From NCBI GenBank assembly GCA_938074135.1, contig CALJFL010000048.1, forward strand, positions 1 to 64,000: a stretch of DNA of 64,000 nt, written 5' to 3'. The notes beneath the pieces were generated by a model. That model was not told the DNA's origin, did not search any database, and saw nothing but the letters and a program-made list of their open reading frames with translations. The stretch is from an uncultured Halieaceae bacterium. GTDB taxonomy: Bacteria > Pseudomonadota > Gammaproteobacteria > Pseudomonadales > Halieaceae. Positions 54,712 through 63,097 of this stretch are shown piece by piece (positions within the stretch are counted from its first letter, which is position 1; each line of letters starts with the position of its first letter). The position numbers and the translations under genes were made by a program.

Positions 54712-55476
54712 ATGACGGAAAAAATCGCCACCCGTAACGACGATGGTGTGCTCGTTGTAACCTTGAATCGACCGGAGAAGAAGAACGCTGTAGATAACAG
54801 CATGTGGGTGGCCATGCGGGATATTTTCAATGCCGCTGCTGCCGACGATTCGGTTATTTGTGTCCTGTTGCACGGTGCCGGTGATAACTTCTGCGCCGGG
54901 GTGGATCTGACCAGCTTTGGCGGCGATGACGGGGGAGCGGAGCACCCCTTCGAAAGCGCTGCTCGCGCTGTTGCCGATTTCGACAAGCCCATCGTGGCGG
55001 CCGCCCAGGGTGTAGCGGTGGGGGGTGGAGCCACCGTACTGTTTCACTGTGACATCGTTTACGGTGGTGAAAGCCTGCGCCTGCGCCTGCCTTTCGCCAG
55101 TCTCGCGCTGGCGCCTGAGTGGGCCAGCAGTTACATGTTGCAGGCTAATATCGGTGCTCAACGCGCTGCCGAGTTGTTCTACACCGCCGAGTGGGTAGAT
55201 GCCGACAAGGCCCATTCGATTGGAATCGTTGCCGACGTGCTGCCCGATGCCAACCTGTTCGAGCACGCCATGAATAAAGCGCAGGAAATTGCCCAGTGGC
55301 CAGTCAGTTCGTTACGGGAAATCAAGCGCTGTCTGCGCCTTCACCATACCGCGTCAATTGATGCCGCTTTCAAGGCGGAGCAGGCCGCGATGGCCCGCCA
55401 GGCGATGTCAGAAGACAATATCGAGGCGCTGACAGCCTTTATGGAAAAGCGGCCACCGAACTTCCGTCGCGGTTGA
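54712..55476 (+). CDS. Enoyl-CoA hydratase/isomerase (crotonase) family, second copy
   Basis: 254 residues. ATRNDDGVLVVTLNRPEKKNAVDNSMW start, DNFCAGVDLTSFGG and AAQGVAVGGGATVLFHCDIVYG, oxyanion-hole positions kept; the usual catalytic Glu in PELGL is replaced by LALAPEWASSY. AGGAGG precedes the ATG. Its 3' end converges on ribB, 12 nt away. Confidence 0.9.
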   Translation: MTEKIATRNDDGVLVVTLNRPEKKNAVDNSMWVAMRDIFNAAAADDSVICVLLHGAGDNFCAGVDLTSFGGDDGGAEHPFESAARAVADFDKPIVAAAQGVAVGGGATVLFHCDIVYGGESLRLRLPFASLALAPEWASSYMLQANIGAQRAAELFYTAEWVDADKAHSIGIVADVLPDANLFEHAMNKAQEIAQWPVSSLREIKRCLRLHHTASIDAAFKAEQAAMARQAMSEDNIEALTAFMEKRPPNFRRG

Positions 55477-55488
55477 ATGGGGGGCGTT

Positions 55489-56604
55489 TCAGGGCTGCAC
55501 GAAGTCGGTAACTTCCAGGCTGAACCCTGACAGGGCATTGAATCGCACGGGTTCAGACATGATTTTCATCTTGCCCACACCCAGACGCCTCAGGATTTGT
55601 GATCCCGTGCCTATCCAGCGGTAGTTGGGGCTACTGTTACCGACATTGCCACCGGTGACACTCGCTGGTTCAGGAAACTGCAGTACCTCTGCCAGGCTGT
55701 CTTCGACCGATGGCGTCTGGCCGATCATTACCACGACCCCGCAACCAGCCTCGGCGATGTGTTGCATTGCCCGGCGGTAGGACCAGCCGGGCGCTTTCCC
55801 CGGGATCTGAGTGCCAAGGACATCCCTGAGCGTATTTACGGTCTGGACCCTGATAAGAGTTTCTTTATCTTCGACAATATCGCCGCGCGCCAGGGCATAG
55901 TGCAGGGTGTTATCAATCAGGTCGAGGAAGGTGTGCAACTCGAAGTCGCCCCACTCGGTGCTGACGGTCTTGCTGTCGCGTAACTCTACCGATTGTTCGT
56001 GCAATGCCCGGTATTCGATCAGATCGGCGATGGTACCCATCTTCAGTCCGTGTTTGACCGCGAATTCTTCCAGCTGCGGGCGGCGCGCCATAGTGCCGTC
56101 TTCGTTCATTATTTCGACGATGAGGGCCGCTGGGGCGAAGCCTGCCATCCTCGCCAGATCGACGCCTGCCTCGGTATGGCCAGCGCGGCGCAGTACGCCG
56201 CCAGGTTTGGCTACCAGGGGGAATATATGTCCGGGCTGATTGATGTCCTGGCCAGTGGCATCCGCTTTGATGGCCTGCAACACTGTGTGTGACCTCTGCA
56301 CCGAGCTTATACCGGGCCCTTTGCGCTCGGCAGCGTCGATGGAAACCGTGAAATTGGTTTCGTGCTGTGAGCGATTGTCGCGCACCATCAGCGGCAACTG
56401 CAGCTGCCGGGCCCGCTCCTCGGTAATGGGCATGCAGATCAGGCCGCAGGCTTCGGAAGCGAAGAAGGTGATGACCTCTGGGGTCACCGCCTCCGCAGCG
56501 ATGATCAGGTCGCCCTCGTTTTCCCGATCTTCGTCATCCATAAGGATGACCATTTTGCCGTCGCGAATATCGTCGAGCAGGTCTGGTACTGTACTGAGAG
56601 CCAT
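55489..56604 (-). CDS. ribB: RibB with degenerate GTP cyclohydrolase II domain
   Basis: 371 residues. Residues 1-200 are a complete 3,4-dihydroxy-2-butanone-4-phosphate synthase: LMDDEDRENEGDL (22-33), RRAGHTEAGVDLARMAG (139-155). Residues 205-371 are a RibA-like domain in which the zinc-binding Cys cluster is gone (region 252-290 has a single Cys in place of the three ligands). So only the RibB reaction of riboflavin synthesis is expected. It follows the thiolase by 21 nt on the same strand, with no FMN riboswitch between. Confidence 0.88.
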   Translation of the reverse strand: MALSTVPDLLDDIRDGKMVILMDDEDRENEGDLIIAAEAVTPEVITFFASEACGLICMPITEERARQLQLPLMVRDNRSQHETNFTVSIDAAERKGPGISSVQRSHTVLQAIKADATGQDINQPGHIFPLVAKPGGVLRRAGHTEAGVDLARMAGFAPAALIVEIMNEDGTMARRPQLEEFAVKHGLKMGTIADLIEYRALHEQSVELRDSKTVSTEWGDFELHTFLDLIDNTLHYALARGDIVEDKETLIRVQTVNTLRDVLGTQIPGKAPGWSYRRAMQHIAEAGCGVVVMIGQTPSVEDSLAEVLQFPEPASVTGGNVGNSSPNYRWIGTGSQILRRLGVGKMKIMSEPVRFNALSGFSLEVTDFVQP

Positions 56605-56625
56605 AAGGCGAACCTGTGTCTGCGG

Positions 56626-57807
56626 TTAGAGCATTTCGATGGCGACAGCGGTTGCTTCACCGCCACCGATACACAGGGCGGCTACGCCCCGGCTTTTGCC
56701 CAGCTTTTTCAGGGCGTACATCAGGCTGACAATAATACGTGACCCTGTCGAGCCGATCGGGTGACCCTGGGCGCAGGCGCCGCCGTGAATGTTGACTTGC
56801 GCATGGTCAAGCCCGAGATCATCAATGGCCATCATGGTGACCATGGCGAAGGCTTCGTTGATTTCAAACAGATCTACGTCTGCGGCGGTCCAGCCGGTCT
56901 TTGCAAACAGTTTTTTGACCGCGCCAACCGGAGCGATAGTGAATTCCTCCGGTGCCTGGCTGTGGCGCGCATGGCCGACGATGCGTGCCATTGGCGCAAG
57001 GCCGCGTTGTTCAGCCTCAGCACCACTCATCATAACCAGCGCACTGGCGCCGTCCGAAATAGAGCTGGAATTGGCGGCTGTGATGGTGCCTTCTTTGGCA
57101 AAAGCCGGTCGCAGACCGGGAATTTTCTCGACCGCCGCCTTGTGGGGCTGCTCGTCATCAGTGATGACTGTGTCGCCCTTGCGACTGGAGACGGTCACCG
57201 GGGTGATTTCCGCTGCCAATGAGCCATCATCGATCGCTGTCTTGGCGCGGTTGAGAGATTCAATGGCGAAGGCATCCATTTGCTCGCGGGTCAGCTTGCG
57301 CTCGTCGGCAGTCTCCTGCGCAAAAGTACCCATGGCGCGGCCTGTATAGGCATCTTCCAGGCCGTCGAGAAACATGTGGTCGTAGAGCTTGCCGTTGCCG
57401 GTACGCACGCCGGCGCGCGCACCCACAATCATGTGCGGCGCGTTGCTCATGCTTTCCAGTCCGCCGGCCAGCACGATCTTGTTGGTGCCGGCCATGATGC
57501 TGTCATAACCAAAAATGGCAGCTTGCATACCACTGCCGCAGGCTTTGTTAACCGTGACAGCGCCAGTGGATTTGGGTATATCGGCGCCGATGGCAGCCTG
57601 TCTGGCAGGGCACTGCTTCAGTCCGGCGGGTAACACGCAACCCATGAAAACTTCGTCGATATCGGCCGCAGGTACACCGCTGCGCTCTACTGCCGCGCGA
57701 ATGGCAGTGGACCCTAATTCAGTGGCGGGGACGGTGGACAGACAGCCCTGTAAGCCGCCCATCGGTGTGCGGGCGCCATTGACGATAACTACGGAATCAT
57801 TGCTCAT
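56626..57807 (-). CDS. Acetyl-CoA C-acetyltransferase (canonical thiolase)
   Basis: 393 residues. Nucleophile C90 in VNKACGSGMQAA, the NIHGGACAQGHPIGSTGSR segment with active-site His, and C-terminal CIGGGEATAVAIE. Cleaves 3-ketoacyl-CoA or condenses acetyl-CoA. Contrast with the Cys-less pair at 49252-51473. Upstream of ribB in a two-gene unit. Confidence 0.94.
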   Translation of the reverse strand: MSNDSVVIVNGARTPMGGLQGCLSTVPATELGSTAIRAAVERSGVPAADIDEVFMGCVLPAGLKQCPARQAAIGADIPKSTGAVTVNKACGSGMQAAIFGYDSIMAGTNKIVLAGGLESMSNAPHMIVGARAGVRTGNGKLYDHMFLDGLEDAYTGRAMGTFAQETADERKLTREQMDAFAIESLNRAKTAIDDGSLAAEITPVTVSSRKGDTVITDDEQPHKAAVEKIPGLRPAFAKEGTITAANSSSISDGASALVMMSGAEAEQRGLAPMARIVGHARHSQAPEEFTIAPVGAVKKLFAKTGWTAADVDLFEINEAFAMVTMMAIDDLGLDHAQVNIHGGACAQGHPIGSTGSRIIVSLMYALKKLGKSRGVAALCIGGGEATAVAIEML

Positions 57808-57922
57808 AGTGGTGTTCCAGTGTTTGCGGTGAACGGGTGCTTCCTGTGGGTCTTATCAACGACCGGCAGTAGCCAAAAAGGGCGCTAATTTAGCCATAGA
57901 CAAGCGCCATTCACAAGTCGGG

Positions 57923-58915
57923 TCAGTTGTCCTGCGGGGCAAAAAGCTTGCCTCTTACGGCTTGCCGATAGGCCAGTGGGTTCATGCCCGCGTGTCGACG
58001 AAACAGTTGGCCGAAATAGCTGACATCCTGTAGCCCGGTTTGCCAGGCTATATCGTTGACTGGAAGGTTGCTGTGGCGCAGCAGGTCCTTGGCCAGGGCA
58101 ACACGGAGAGTCTGCAGATAAGCCTGGGGACTTAAGCCGGTGGCCTGGCGAAACCGTCGATTCAGGGTGCGTACGCTCAGGCCAAGATGTTCGGCGAGAC
58201 TCGCCAGGGTGATTGGCGTTGACAGATGTTCCTGTAGCCATTCCTGGGCCTCCAGAACCGTTTCGTCGTGATGCGAAGTCAGGGGTTCTTCCTGGTAGGC
58301 GGCACCGCTGAAAGAGCGGCGAATCTCGGGGGAAAACTGGTTTTCCACAGCCCGGGCGATGCGGCTGCCAAACCACTCCTCGACCAGGTGAATCATAACA
58401 TCGGCGATCGAGTTAACGCTGCCTACGCAGTAGTAATTGTCGCATTGGGTGATCAGGTGCCGTGTTTTGAGCTTCACCCGGGGGTAGCGAGCAGCAAAAC
58501 GATCGAAGTAATGCCAGTGGGTGGTCGCCGGTTTGCCGTCGAGCAGCCCGGTTTCTGCCAGCAGATAGCTCGCTGTTCCCACAGTACAAATTTTGGTGCC
58601 GGTAGCCGCGTGCGCTTCTACCGATGGCAGCCAGTCGCGGGCGGCATCGACGGTGGGCAACGGGCTGCGCCAGATAGCCGGTAGCAGCAATAGGTCGAGG
58701 TGCGGCAGTTGGTCGATTGTGAGGTCGGGTTTGAGGGTGATACCGGTGCCCAGGGTAAGTTGCCGCCGTGCCGGCGCGGCAAGCAGAAAACGGACCTGTG
58801 GTTTGCCTCGCTTGCGCAGGCTGGCCATTTGGCTGGCGGCCAGCAGGATTTCCATGGGCAGGGTAATACTGGTAGCCAGGGCATCGGGGTAGACCAGGGC
58901 GGCAGCGGTGTACAT
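57923..58915 (-). CDS. GlxA-type AraC-family regulator
   Basis: 330 residues. DJ-1/PfpI-like N-terminal domain (1-195, with FLLAAPARRQLTLGTGITLKP and GTASYLLAETGLLDG) and a C-terminal AraC double helix-turn-helix (ITLASLAEHLGLSVRTLNRRFRQ, DVSYFGQLFRRHAGMNPLAYRQ). Often controls amine or aldehyde catabolism. Divergent from the ketoacyl synthase gene across 121 bp, which it may regulate. Confidence 0.9.
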   Translation of the reverse strand: MYTAAALVYPDALATSITLPMEILLAASQMASLRKRGKPQVRFLLAAPARRQLTLGTGITLKPDLTIDQLPHLDLLLLPAIWRSPLPTVDAARDWLPSVEAHAATGTKICTVGTASYLLAETGLLDGKPATTHWHYFDRFAARYPRVKLKTRHLITQCDNYYCVGSVNSIADVMIHLVEEWFGSRIARAVENQFSPEIRRSFSGAAYQEEPLTSHHDETVLEAQEWLQEHLSTPITLASLAEHLGLSVRTLNRRFRQATGLSPQAYLQTLRVALAKDLLRHSNLPVNDIAWQTGLQDVSYFGQLFRRHAGMNPLAYRQAVRGKLFAPQDN

Positions 58916-59036
58916 CGGCCATTCTCATTGATCGAAATGGCTAAAATACCATAAAAAGTGGCCGTAATGAGATATCAATGATAGGTCTGTAAACGTACAC
59001 TGAGGTCACTAGCTAACAGGGCCAGGGCGATACAAG

Positions 59037-60896
59037 ATGAGCAGACCGCGGTTACCGGTGATTGTTGGGTTTGGCGGTGTCAACGGCGCTGGCCGCGCCT
59101 CGAGTCATCACGCGTTCAATCGCCTGGTTCAGGATGCGTTGCCAGCAGGCCAGCGTGATCGGACGTTGGCGGCACTGGCCAGAATGATGCAACTGGAATC
59201 GGCCGAGGGTAGCGAGCAGTACATTCTCGATCACACGCTGGTCCGTCGCGTGGAGGAACAACACTTTAATGTCGATTCCGTGGCCTGGAACCGACGCTTC
59301 CCGACACAGAGCAATGGCCACCCGGTCAACTTCGACGTCAAGCGGCAGAACCTGCCCGAGATCATCCCCCCCGACTGGGTGGTCACGCCCACGTCGGTAA
59401 CGCATGTCAATGTGCAGATTATCGGACAGCAGGATTTTCTTCTGCCAACCCACCGTGAATTCGAAGTGAAAGCCGCCGGTCAGTTGCCCACCGGCTTCGA
59501 TCCCGGAACGCTATATGCCTCGCGCAGTCATCCGCGCGGCTTGCAGATGACTGTCTACGCAGCGTCGGATGCCCTCGGTAGCCTGGGCATCGACTGGGAG
59601 TCCATCAGTCGGCACGTCGGCGCCGATGAAATAAGCGTCTATGCCGGCAGTGCCATGGGCCAGCTCGATGGTGCCGGCGCCGGTGGGATGTTGAAAGCCC
59701 GCTATAACGGGCAGAGGGTGACGTCGAAATTCTGTCCGCTGGGACTGGCCGAGATGCCGGCTGACTTTATCAACGCCTATGTGCTGGGCACCATGGGTTC
59801 GACAGGAGCCAGCCTCGGCGCCTGCGCATCGTACCTGTACAACCTCCGTCACGGTATCGAAGACATCCGCAGCGGTCGCTCCCGGGTAGCGTTTATCGGA
59901 TCGGCAGAAGCGCCGGTCAATCCGGAAATTATGGAAGGCTATGCGGCTATGGGTGCGCTTGCCACCGATAAGGGGCTGCGTGAAATAGATGGCCTGGACG
60001 ATGGGCAGGCCCCTGACCATCGACGTGCCTGTAGACCCTTTGCCGACAACTGCGGGTTTACGATTGCCGAGTCCGCCCAAATGACGGTGCTGTTCGACGA
60101 CGAACTTGCGATGGAGTTGGGAGCGACCATTTTCGGTGCCGCCACCGATGTTTTCGTGAATGCCGACGGTTTCAAAAAGTCCATCTCGGGCCCGGGTGTG
60201 GGTAATTACATCACGATGTCCAAGGCACTGGCCGCCGCGCGAGCGATCGTCGGTGAAGAGCGCTTGCGCAGCGGCGGGCTGGTGCAGGCCCACGGTACCG
60301 GTACGCCCCAGAACCGGGTTACTGAATCGGAAATCATGAGCCAGACTGCGCAAGCCTTTGGCATCGACAGTTGGCCGGTGGCTGCGCTGAAATGTTATCT
60401 CGGTCATTCGCTGGGTTCGGCCTCCGGCGACCAGGTCAACGCTACGCTGGGTACCTGGGCCAGTGGTTTGATTCCGGGTATCACCACGATAGATGACCTG
60501 GCTGACGACGTTCGTCAGGATAATCTTGCGTTCAGTACGCGTCATCGCGAGATTGATCCTGAACAGCAGGCTTACGCAGTGATCAATTCCAAGGGCTTCG
60601 GTGGCAATAATGCCTCTGCTACCCTGTTGAGCCCGGCGGTGACCAACCAGATGCTCCAGTCCCGCTATTCGGCCAAGGAGTGGCAGGCCTGGGAACGCGC
60701 CAACGAGGCGGTACTCGCCCAGCAACAATGTTACGATGACGACATGATCGCCGGCACCCGGGCGCCTGTGTACAACTTTGATCACGGGGTTCTTGCTGAT
60801 AGCGATGTTGCGCTGGATGAGCACGAAATGCGCGTGGGCGAGCACAGAATCTCACTGGCGCTGTCCTCGCCTTATGAGGATATGAAACTGCGCTGA
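59037..60896 (+). CDS. Large stand-alone beta-ketoacyl synthase
   Basis: 619 residues, about 200 more than FabB/FabF. The C-H-H triad is intact: C263 (SLGACASYLYN), H419 (QAHGTGTP) and H457 (CYLGHSLGS). A 120-residue N-terminal extension precedes the KS core. No acyl carrier, acyltransferase or ketoreductase is next to it. Condenses an acyl chain with malonyl-ACP; the product is not deducible here. Confidence 0.83.
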   Translation: MSRPRLPVIVGFGGVNGAGRASSHHAFNRLVQDALPAGQRDRTLAALARMMQLESAEGSEQYILDHTLVRRVEEQHFNVDSVAWNRRFPTQSNGHPVNFDVKRQNLPEIIPPDWVVTPTSVTHVNVQIIGQQDFLLPTHREFEVKAAGQLPTGFDPGTLYASRSHPRGLQMTVYAASDALGSLGIDWESISRHVGADEISVYAGSAMGQLDGAGAGGMLKARYNGQRVTSKFCPLGLAEMPADFINAYVLGTMGSTGASLGACASYLYNLRHGIEDIRSGRSRVAFIGSAEAPVNPEIMEGYAAMGALATDKGLREIDGLDDGQAPDHRRACRPFADNCGFTIAESAQMTVLFDDELAMELGATIFGAATDVFVNADGFKKSISGPGVGNYITMSKALAAARAIVGEERLRSGGLVQAHGTGTPQNRVTESEIMSQTAQAFGIDSWPVAALKCYLGHSLGSASGDQVNATLGTWASGLIPGITTIDDLADDVRQDNLAFSTRHREIDPEQQAYAVINSKGFGGNNASATLLSPAVTNQMLQSRYSAKEWQAWERANEAVLAQQQCYDDDMIAGTRAPVYNFDHGVLADSDVALDEHEMRVGEHRISLALSSPYEDMKLR

Positions 60897-60943
60897 TCAA
60901 CGCTCCGTTCGGTCAGCTTCAATGAACGAAGGAGTTTTGCGCA

Positions 60944-63097
60944 ATGAGTAAAAAACAACTGGCGGTGTTGCTGGGGCTGCTGGCGTTGATCGCGATGTTT
61001 TTCCTGCTGGACCTGGGTCAGTACTTTAATCTCGAATATTTCAAGGCCAATCAGGCCCGTTTCGATGCGTTCTACCAGGACAACCCGCTACTGACCATAG
61101 TGGCGTTCTTCGCAGTTTATGTCGCGGTTACAGGACTGTCTTTGCCCGGTGCAGCGATTATGACCCTGGTCGCTGGTGCCCTGTTCGGCCTCTGGACGGG
61201 AACCTTGCTGGCGTCCTTTGCCAGTAGCCTTGGCGCGACCCTGGCCTTCCTTTTTTCCCGTTATATCTTGCGCGATGCGGTGCAGAATCGCTTTGCCCAT
61301 CACCTCGTTGCCATTAACAAGGGCATCGAGCGCGAGGGCGCTTTATATCTTTTTACGCTGCGCCTGGTGCCGGTCTTTCCTTTTTTCGTGATCAACCTTG
61401 TCATGGGCCTGATGCCCATCCGGACCCTGACGTTCTACTGGGTGAGCCAGGTCGGGATGCTGGCCGGCACCGTGGTATACGTTAACGCCGGCACCCAACT
61501 AGGCCAGCTGGAATCACTGTCCGGTATTCTTTCCCCGGGTATTATTCTGTCCTTTGTCTTATTGGGGGTGTTCCCGCTGCTGGCGAAAACCATTGTCGGC
61601 AAGATCTCCGCACGGCGGGTTTACCAGGGCTTTACCCGACCAACGCACTTCGACACTAACATGGTGGTCGTTGGCGCAGGCTCTGCAGGGCTCGTCAGTT
61701 CGCTCATCGCGGCGGCGGTGAAGGCTCGCGTAACGCTGATAGAGAAACACCGTATGGGCGGCGATTGTCTCAATACGGGATGTGTACCTTCCAAGTCTCT
61801 TATTCGCTCGGCACGCTTCGTCGCGGAGAGTCGCCGCTGTCAGGAGCTGGGTATTGCCAGTGCCGAGCTGAAGTTTGAATTTTCAGAGGTGATGGAACGT
61901 GTGCAGCGGGTGATCAAGACGATCGAGCCTCACGACTCCGTGGAGCGTTTTACCGGTCTGGGTGTGGACTGCGTAGAAGGTGCTGCGACGATTCACAGTC
62001 CCTTCGAGGTTGAGGTGAATGGTAAGAGGATCACCACCCGTAATATCATTGTGGCGACCGGCGCCCGACCGGCCTTTCCGCCAGTACCTAATATCGAGGC
62101 GATGGATCCGCTGACGTCTGACACGATCTGGGAAATACGGGAAAACCCCGGCCGGTTGTTGGTGCTCGGTGGTGGTCCGGTCGGTTGCGAACTGTCCCAG
62201 AGTTTCTGCCGACTCGGCGTCCAGGTAATTCAGGTGTTGCGCGGCCCTCGCCTGTTGCGCAGGGAAGATCCGGAGGTATCCGAGTTGGTACAGGCGCGTT
62301 TCCTTGCCGAGGGTGTTGATCTGCGCCTGAATCACACCATGCTCGAGTTCGCCGAAGACGAGCACGGTCGCAAGCTTGTGTGCGAGCACGAGGGCGAACG
62401 GGTGGAGATACGTTTTGATCGACTGCTGGTGGCGACGGGGCGGCAGGCCAATGTCACCGGCTTCGGGCTGGAAGCACTCGATGTGCCGATGAACAAGGAT
62501 GGGACGATTGAGGTCAACGAGTACCTGCAGACGAAGTACCCGAATATATATGCCTGTGGCGACGTCGCCGGGCCGTTTCAATTTACGCACACGGCCTCCC
62601 ATCAGGCCTGGTACGCGTCGGTGAATGCGCTGTTTGGCAGTTTTCGGCGTTTCAAGGTCGACTATTCGGTGATCCCGGCAGCCACCTTTACCGAGCCCGA
62701 AGTGGCCCGCGTGGGCTTGAATGAGCAGGAGGCGAAAGCACAGGGCATAGCCTGTGAGGTGACCACCTACGGTCTCGATGATCTTGATCGGGCGATTGCA
62801 GACGAGGAGGCCTACGGTTTTGTAAAAGTACTGACCGTGCCTGGCAAGGACCGCATTCTCGGTGCGACTATCGTTGGCGAGCACGCCGGCGAACTCATTG
62901 CCGAGTTCATTACTGCCATGCGTCACGACCTTGGGCTTAACAAGATACTTGGTACTATACATATTTATCCGACTTTGATGGAGGCAAACAAATTTGCGGC
63001 AGGTAACTGGAAGAGAGCCAATGCACCGACCGGGCTTTTGGCCTGGGTTGAGAAGTTTCATCGATGGCAACGCAGAGCGGGGTTGAACGAGACATGA
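60944..63097 (+). CDS. VTT/TVP38 membrane domain fused to FAD disulfide oxidoreductase
   Basis: 717 residues. Residues 1-220 are a VTT/SNARE-associated (TVP38/TMEM64/DedA-like) membrane module, about six spans, with FSRYILRDAV and GALYLFTLRLVPVFPFFVINLVMG. Residues 237-717 are a mercuric-reductase/dihydrolipoamide-dehydrogenase-like enzyme: FAD motif VVVGAGSAGL, redox pair C275-x4-C280 (GGDCLNTGCVPSK), second dinucleotide motif VLGGGPVGCE, C-terminal HIYPTLMEA. The extra N-terminal metal-binding domain of MerA is absent. Membrane-tethered thiol/disulfide or quinone redox is likely. Confidence 0.88.
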   Translation: MSKKQLAVLLGLLALIAMFFLLDLGQYFNLEYFKANQARFDAFYQDNPLLTIVAFFAVYVAVTGLSLPGAAIMTLVAGALFGLWTGTLLASFASSLGATLAFLFSRYILRDAVQNRFAHHLVAINKGIEREGALYLFTLRLVPVFPFFVINLVMGLMPIRTLTFYWVSQVGMLAGTVVYVNAGTQLGQLESLSGILSPGIILSFVLLGVFPLLAKTIVGKISARRVYQGFTRPTHFDTNMVVVGAGSAGLVSSLIAAAVKARVTLIEKHRMGGDCLNTGCVPSKSLIRSARFVAESRRCQELGIASAELKFEFSEVMERVQRVIKTIEPHDSVERFTGLGVDCVEGAATIHSPFEVEVNGKRITTRNIIVATGARPAFPPVPNIEAMDPLTSDTIWEIRENPGRLLVLGGGPVGCELSQSFCRLGVQVIQVLRGPRLLRREDPEVSELVQARFLAEGVDLRLNHTMLEFAEDEHGRKLVCEHEGERVEIRFDRLLVATGRQANVTGFGLEALDVPMNKDGTIEVNEYLQTKYPNIYACGDVAGPFQFTHTASHQAWYASVNALFGSFRRFKVDYSVIPAATFTEPEVARVGLNEQEAKAQGIACEVTTYGLDDLDRAIADEEAYGFVKVLTVPGKDRILGATIVGEHAGELIAEFITAMRHDLGLNKILGTIHIYPTLMEANKFAAGNWKRANAPTGLLAWVEKFHRWQRRAGLNET

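Noticed and set aside
56605..56625. FMN riboswitch expected upstream of ribB
   Set aside because: Only 21 nt separate ribB from the upstream thiolase, too short for the element, and none was seen before the thiolase gene.
59511..60845. 444-codon open frame opposite the ketoacyl synthase
   Set aside because: Antisense frame of a gene with an intact C-H-H triad; no recognisable product or ribosome site.
61883..63070. 395-codon open frame opposite the FAD-disulfide oxidoreductase domain
   Set aside because: Antisense frame of an intact enzyme; no motifs of its own.
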